A DNA stretch of 64,000 bases from JAIPGX01 sp041650475 (GTDB lineage: Bacteria > Babelota > Babeliae > Babelales > UASB340). The notes under the pieces were generated by a model. It was not told where the DNA came from and did not search any database. It worked only from the letters and a program-made list of their open reading frames with translations. A program made the translations under genes and the position numbers. Shown here piece after piece: positions 60,071 through 64,000 of the stretch. The stretch spans positions 1 through 64,000 of the forward strand of contig JBAZLD010000004.1 of NCBI GenBank assembly GCA_041650475.1, given 5' to 3'. Positions within the stretch are counted from its first letter, which is position 1; every line of letters starts with the position of its first letter.

Positions 60071-61441
60071 TTAAAAAATTTGTTTAAAGCATGAATAAAA
60101 TAATAAAGAAATTATTATAAATATAACTAAATATTTAGAATTTATTTTAAAATTAGGCTTTATTTTCCATAAAATATAGGCATTTATAGATATTATTAAA
60201 AGACTCAATATTCTTACAATAAAAATTCCAATTAAAGTTGTTACTGGTGAAGCAAAGTTTTTAGCTAAAATAAATATGTAAAACAATGCAAATTCAAAAA
60301 TTTTGAGCAAGAATAAACGTGCAGTCTTTTCTTCCATAATGTAAAATTGCTCATAAATTATAAAAAAATATTCTAACAAGGCTATTATTGAAAATATTGA
60401 AGATTGCAAAATTGTGGTAGAAGTAAGAAAAAAAATATTTTTTAGACTTATTAAGTTTTTATAATTTATAAAAACAAAAATTATTATTGGATAAATAATT
60501 AAATTTAAATTTTTACTTAAAACATTAAAAGCTAGCCTTTTTACCTGCATAGAAGAATTTTTTATTCTCGCAAATAATGCATTGCCAGAGAATATAAGCG
60601 TAACTTTTGTTATTGATTTTATTGATTCTGCTATATGATTAGCTAAATTAAAGAGCCCTGCTTTTTCTAGACCAAATCCTGATGCAAAAAATGGTGTTAA
60701 AAAATTGCCTGTAAAAAAATTTTTACTAACTTGAATTGAATAATTAAAAAAACGTGTTTTTATAATTCTTTTAAGTAAATTAGCGGGATAATCAAGTTTT
60801 TTACTATTTAATTTTTTATAAAAATTAAAAATATAAAAACTAAAAATTGATACTCCCAAAAAAGTATCAATAAAATATGGTATAAAAATTAAATTTTGGC
60901 TCATTTGAAAATTAAAAAAAATATAACAAAGCCAAACAGTAGAAAAATAAAAAATTACTAAAATAGATTCTGTAATTACAATTTTTTTACTAAAAAAAAG
61001 TGTATGCAAAAAACGTCTGAAAAATATTCTTATCCCCTCAAATGGAATAATCAAAAATATTAAAAATGTAATAGGATTGTTTTTTTCATATAAAAAACTT
61101 TTTGAATAAAAATAAGTAGCTATGGCGCTAGCAATTAGAAAAATTAAAACCTGAGGTATTAAATAAAACAATATAAAAGTTTTTTTGAAATTTTCTTTAC
61201 TTTTTATAAAAATACTTAAAAAAGGGGTTATACTATTGCTTATACCAAATTCTGCTAAATATACTGTTAGATAAATAATAGAAAATATACTACCCTGCAA
61301 GCCATATGCTGTCGGGAACATAATTTTTAATAAAAAAATTTGATGTAATATTTTTAGACTTTCATAAAATCCACTCCCAAAAAGATTCCATCTAAAACTA
61401 GATTTAAAATTTATTTTTAAATTTTTTTTATATTGATACAT
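60071..61441 (-). CDS. Polysaccharide-biosynthesis flippase-like membrane protein (Wzx/MOP superfamily)
   Basis: 456 residues with about 12-14 predicted transmembrane helices and the N-terminal wording FRWNLFGSGFYESLKI ... YGLQGSIFSIIYLTVYLAEFGI, which fits the MOP/Wzx exporter fold. Such proteins flip undecaprenyl-linked sugars or related lipids across the inner membrane. Basic, Phe/Ile/Lys-rich composition is extreme, so detailed motif support is limited. It stands between the coiled-coil protein and a small secreted protein on the same strand; no glycosyltransferase genes flank it. Confidence 0.7.
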   Translation of the reverse strand: MYQYKKNLKINFKSSFRWNLFGSGFYESLKILHQIFLLKIMFPTAYGLQGSIFSIIYLTVYLAEFGISNSITPFLSIFIKSKENFKKTFILFYLIPQVLIFLIASAIATYFYSKSFLYEKNNPITFLIFLIIPFEGIRIFFRRFLHTLFFSKKIVITESILVIFYFSTVWLCYIFFNFQMSQNLIFIPYFIDTFLGVSIFSFYIFNFYKKLNSKKLDYPANLLKRIIKTRFFNYSIQVSKNFFTGNFLTPFFASGFGLEKAGLFNLANHIAESIKSITKVTLIFSGNALFARIKNSSMQVKRLAFNVLSKNLNLIIYPIIIFVFINYKNLISLKNIFFLTSTTILQSSIFSIIALLEYFFIIYEQFYIMEEKTARLFLLKIFEFALFYIFILAKNFASPVTTLIGIFIVRILSLLIISINAYILWKIKPNFKINSKYLVIFIIISLLFYSCFKQIF

Positions 61442-61669
61442 ATTTATTTTTGTAATTATTTTTTCAAGATTTTTAAAAATATTTCACAGTGTCATAATAT
61501 TGTTTGATGTAAAATCGTTGCTTAAAATTGATTTTAGTTTAAATATTGTTTTTTGTGCTTCTGGCAGCTGTTTTTGGTGAATAAGATTTTTTTTTATTAA
61601 ACTCTTTTATTTTGGTACTCATTTTTTGTATCATTAAATTATAAAAGGGGATTGTTGAGGGGGGAACAA
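61442..61669. other. Spacer without recognised gene
   Basis: About 230 bases upstream of the flippase gene. It contains a G-rich patch (GGGG at 61647-61650, GGGGGG near 61659-61664) on the plus strand and otherwise AT-rich sequence. No convincing frame or RNA was seen. Confidence 0.4.
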
Positions 61670-61711
61670 AATTAAAGACTCGTTAAAATTTGCGAGTCTT
61701 TAATTTTTTGT
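61670..61711. terminator. Terminator after the 61712 gene
   Basis: AATTAAAGACTCG (61670-61682) pairs perfectly with CGAGTCTTTAATT (61693-61705), with a ten-base loop. T-rich sequence flanks both sides. Confidence 0.9.
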
Positions 61712-62077
61712 TTATACATTTAAAACTTGGTTTTTATATATATTTATTGTGTCTTGTAAACCCAAAATGTCTGCTTTTACCAAACTCTCTACATTTTTTT
61801 GTTTAGCATCTTTTTTTATTTCTTCCAATTTATATACGATCTCTTGTAAGAGTTGATTATTACATTCTTTAATATTACTTAGAATAAATTTTAATAAATC
61901 TATTTCCGTATTTAATTTATCCAGGTTACTTAATATTATTTTACTACTATTAGTATCAATTTTTTTTACTTGAGTTTCGTTTTGTTTGGCTAAAATTTTA
62001 AAAGTTAAAATTAAAGTTACTAATAAAAAAATTTTAAAAAACACTTCTTTGATTGGAAAATCTTTTAAAAATATCAT
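61712..62077 (-). CDS. Small secreted helical protein, unknown
   Basis: 121 residues. An N-terminal hydrophobic segment (about 10-28) acts as signal or anchor, followed by a Gln/Lys/Asn-rich helical region with regular Leu/Ile spacing (for example DLLKFILSNIKECNNQLLQEIVYKLEEIKK read over about residues 56-90), suggesting coiled coil. AAGGTTG precedes the ATG at a workable distance and a terminator follows the stop. It resembles in style the 7537 protein, but I cannot show homology. Function unknown. Confidence 0.68.
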   Translation of the reverse strand: MIFLKDFPIKEVFFKIFLLVTLILTFKILAKQNETQVKKIDTNSSKIILSNLDKLNTEIDLLKFILSNIKECNNQLLQEIVYKLEEIKKDAKQKNVESLVKADILGLQDTINIYKNQVLNV

Positions 62078-62189
62078 AGTACAACCTTTTTATTAATTAT
62101 GTATATCAGTATCAAATTATATTTGGTTCAGCCGGAAAGTACAATAATTGTTGAAAAAATATGAAAAAATTGAGTTATTAATCTCTAAC

Positions 62190-62219
62190 TTGAGTAAAAC
62201 TTAGTTTTTTTGTTAAAAT
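62190..62219 (+). promoter_or_regulatory. carD: Possible carD promoter
   Basis: TTGAGT (62190-62195) and TAAAAT (62214-62219) are 18 bases apart, upstream of the inverted repeat and the carD start. Confidence 0.4.
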
Positions 62220-62235
62220 AAAAACCTATGGGTTT

Positions 62236-62264
62236 CATTTTAAAATCTTAAGAATTTTAAAATG
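62236..62264. promoter_or_regulatory. Inverted repeat upstream of carD
   Basis: CATTTTAAAAT (62236-62246) and ATTTTAAAATG (62254-62264) form 11-bp arms around seven bases (CTTAAGA), placed just downstream of the predicted promoter. It may be an operator or a leader hairpin; there is no T-run. Confidence 0.55.
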
Positions 62265-62343
62265 GGTTTGGAAAATAAAATTTAGGGTTTTTCGCTCTGA
62301 AGGTTTCAGGATGGAGGTGATAAAAACACAAAGGGAATATTAT

Positions 62344-62889
62344 ATGTTCAAACTTGGTGACAAAATATTTTATCCTGGCCATGGAGTAGCATTAATAGAA
62401 GAAGCAACATTGAAAGCGGTGTCAAATGCTCAGATAACTTTTTTTAAGTTGAAATTTTTGTATAAAGATATGACCATTTGGGTTCCAGTTAGCAATGTAC
62501 AAAATTTGGGGATAAGATTTCTTAGTAGCAAAGATGATATTAATAATCATATAAAGGAGCTTTATAATTCAACCAATAAGATTTTGCGTTTTGTTGATTT
62601 TACACCGAGCGGTTGGAATAAGCGTCATAAAGAATATCAATTAAAAATACAAAAAGGTAAATTTACAGATCTTGTTTATATTTACAAAGATTTAATGCTT
62701 ATAGCACAGCAAAAAGATCTGTCTTTTGGAGAAAAGGGTGTTTTACAAACAGTTGAAGAGCTTTTATATCAAGAAATTCAATCGGTTACAGGAAAAGAAA
62801 AAGATTTTATTTTAAGTGAGCTACATGCTCCATTTAAACAATTTTTTATTCAAGATGCCCCTATACAAAATGTAGGTATAATTTCGTGA
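62344..62889 (+). CDS. carD: CarD/CdnL-family RNA-polymerase-binding transcription factor
   Basis: Global regulator that binds the RNA polymerase beta subunit and stabilises open promoters. ATG 62344 gives the conserved N-terminus MFKLGDKIFYPGHGVALIEE of the CarD/TRCF RNA-polymerase-interacting domain (to about residue 60), so I prefer it to ATG 62311; an AAAGGGA site precedes it. The rest of the 181 residues form the helical DNA-binding CdnL-type domain (RHKEYQLKIQKGKFTDLVYIYKDL read over about 100-125, LSFGEKGVLQTVEELLYQEI). Its stop overlaps the miaA start (GTGA), coupling the two. Confidence 0.9.
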   Translation: MFKLGDKIFYPGHGVALIEEATLKAVSNAQITFFKLKFLYKDMTIWVPVSNVQNLGIRFLSSKDDINNHIKELYNSTNKILRFVDFTPSGWNKRHKEYQLKIQKGKFTDLVYIYKDLMLIAQQKDLSFGEKGVLQTVEELLYQEIQSVTGKEKDFILSELHAPFKQFFIQDAPIQNVGIIS

Positions 62890-63860
62890 TTGTTAAGGGC
62901 AAACCTTTTTTGTTAGTAATTACAGGTCCAACTGCTTGTGGTAAAACGGCTTTTTCAAATTTAATTACTAAAGAAATTTCTGCTCAGATAATAAATGCTG
63001 ATGTAGGACAATTTTATACAAAATTATCTATTGGAACAGCAAAGCCAAATTTAGAAAAACAAGAAATTAAGCACCATTTATTTGATGTTCTTGATGAGCC
63101 TAAAGATTTAAGCGTTTTTGAATATAGCAAGATGGCTTTTCAAAAAATAAACGATATTTTTTCTCAAAATCAGATACCCATATTAGTTGGTGGATCTTTG
63201 TTTTATATAAAATCTTTATTTTTTATACCAAAAGAATTAGAACAAAAAGATTTTTTTTATAAAATTAATTTACAAGAATATAAAACAGAAGATTTGTGGA
63301 ACCTTCTTAATAAAATTGATCCGCAAAGAGCTCAAAAAATACATAAAAATGATATTTATAGAATTAAAAGAGCTTTGGATATATGGCAAAAAACCGGTAT
63401 AGCACCCTCACAACAAAAACCTGTATTTGATCTTAAATTTAACACAATCTTTGTTTTTATTGATTTAGATAAAAAAATATTAGATGAAAAAATTAATCAC
63501 AGAACAATTCAGATGTTAAAAAAAGATGGTTGGATAGAAGAAGCTGAAAGCTTGATGAATACAGATTGGCAAGATTTTGTAATTAAAAAAAATTTAATAG
63601 GTTATAAAGAAATATTTGAATGGATAAAACAGGGGAAAAAAGAAAAAGAATTTGATAAACTAGTACAAACTATACAGTGCAAAACTCGTCAGTATGCTAA
63701 AAAACAAATAAAATTTTGGAAAAGTTTTAAAAAAGAGTTAGAGCAAAATAAAGAAAATACAGAATTTATATATTCTATTATCTCTGTTAATAATATAGAA
63801 AAAAGTGCTTATTTAATGGTAAAAGAAGCACTTCAACAATTTATTGATATCTTAAAATAG
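62886..63860 (+). CDS. miaA: tRNA dimethylallyltransferase
   Basis: Adds a dimethylallyl group to A37 of tRNAs reading UNN codons. The 324 residues start at a GTG overlapping the carD stop. The P-loop GPTACGKTAFSNL, INADVGQFYTKLSIGTAKP and HHLFDVLDEP follow the family order, as do ILVGGSLFYIKSLF, RIKRALDIWQKTG and NLIGYKEIFEW. In the second motif the usual DS(R/M)QVY reads DVGQFY, an unusual substitution next to the catalytic Asp. The C-terminal helical region is normal (TRQYAKKQIKFWK, where most have RQRTWFR). Confidence 0.93.
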   Translation: MIVKGKPFLLVITGPTACGKTAFSNLITKEISAQIINADVGQFYTKLSIGTAKPNLEKQEIKHHLFDVLDEPKDLSVFEYSKMAFQKINDIFSQNQIPILVGGSLFYIKSLFFIPKELEQKDFFYKINLQEYKTEDLWNLLNKIDPQRAQKIHKNDIYRIKRALDIWQKTGIAPSQQKPVFDLKFNTIFVFIDLDKKILDEKINHRTIQMLKKDGWIEEAESLMNTDWQDFVIKKNLIGYKEIFEWIKQGKKEKEFDKLVQTIQCKTRQYAKKQIKFWKSFKKELEQNKENTEFIYSIISVNNIEKSAYLMVKEALQQFIDILK

Positions 63861-63958
63861 TATACAAATTTTAGTTGCAGATAATCTTTACGTTGGATAC
63901 ACTTGCTTATTAATAGTAAATATATTTTTTATTAATAATTAAAGAGAAAGGTATTTTG

Positions 63959-64000
63959 ATGATTTATATTTTTAGAAAAGAAATGAAAAAATGGCACTCA
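63959..64000 (+). CDS. Start of a gene cut by the window edge
   Basis: The ATG at 63959 follows AAAGG at the right distance and the frame is open to the end, giving MIYIFRKEMKKWHS. This short basic start followed by Trp is reminiscent of the N-terminal anchor of SurA/PpiD-type periplasmic chaperones, but 14 residues are too few to name it. Confidence 0.5.
   Translation, partial: MIYIFRKEMKKWHS

Noticed and set aside
1..64000. CRISPR arrays, insertion sequences, prophage and tRNA genes
   Set aside because: No regularly spaced repeats, transposase or integrase motifs, or TTCGAA-type tRNA arms in a cloverleaf context were seen on either strand.

Overview
The window is a very AT-rich, densely packed bacterial chromosome segment. 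It mixes ordinary housekeeping genes with many genes for secreted, membrane-anchored or lipid-anchored proteins that resemble nothing standard or that carry eukaryotic-style domains: ankyrin, cysteine-type leucine-rich repeats, a PPP-type phosphatase, a CX5R phosphatase and a farnesoic-acid-methyltransferase-like domain. Peptidoglycan genes (murB, murD, an AmiC-type amidase, ftsW), lpxB and a LolC/E permease show a Gram-negative envelope. With queuine salvage (yhhQ-tgt), HspR and CarD, this fits a host-associated intracellular bacterium. My best guess is a Dependentiae (TM6) lineage resembling Babela; that is inference from gene content and style, and Rickettsiales- or Chlamydia-like lineages cannot be excluded.

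Layout. 1-5460: argS (5' end outside the window), lepA, hspR, htpX and pgsA in one run. 5791-11235: secreted proteins of unknown function around lpxB, including a paralogous pair (6482 and 10033). 11375-18398: ssb, rplU, kup, a YqaA/DedA-like gene, glyQS, yhhQ and tgt. 18355-26557: a cell-wall block (murB, amidase, a membrane protein, murD, ftsW) interrupted by a large secreted propeller/FAMeT-like protein. 26660-38719: a putative effector island with a PPP phosphatase, a CX5R phosphatase, two related membrane or lipoproteins, an ankyrin protein and large helical secreted proteins, interrupted by pgk. 38823-43324: DUF4143 ATPase, LolC/E permease, GGDEF protein, lipoprotein, rpiB. 43350-51641: secreted lipase-like protein, ileS, a degenerate Nudix-like secreted protein, an M3 peptidase lipoprotein, and a small two-gene unit ending in a cysteine-rich metallothionein-like peptide. 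51713-57811: dnaK, a 1-kb gap of odd composition, two LRR proteins and a small secreted protein. 58031-64000: more secreted proteins, a Wzx-like flippase, carD, miaA and the first codons of a further gene.

Working together: the mur/ami/fts genes and lpxB build the envelope. The LolC/E-like permease could sort the several predicted lipoproteins. YhhQ and Tgt probably import and insert queuine taken from the host. The phosphatases, ankyrin and LRR proteins and lipase are candidates for host manipulation.

The main unexplained signals are: a GC-rich palindromic element inserted in frame in the GGDEF gene, and a GC-rich patch in ileS; the 1-kb gap between dnaK and the LRR genes, with a G-quadruplex-like run, tandem repeats and hairpins; a terminator-like hairpin in the leader of the 34181 gene; and shared signal-peptide and basic/aromatic tail signatures across otherwise unrelated secreted proteins. 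I recognised no tRNA, rRNA, CRISPR array or insertion sequence.
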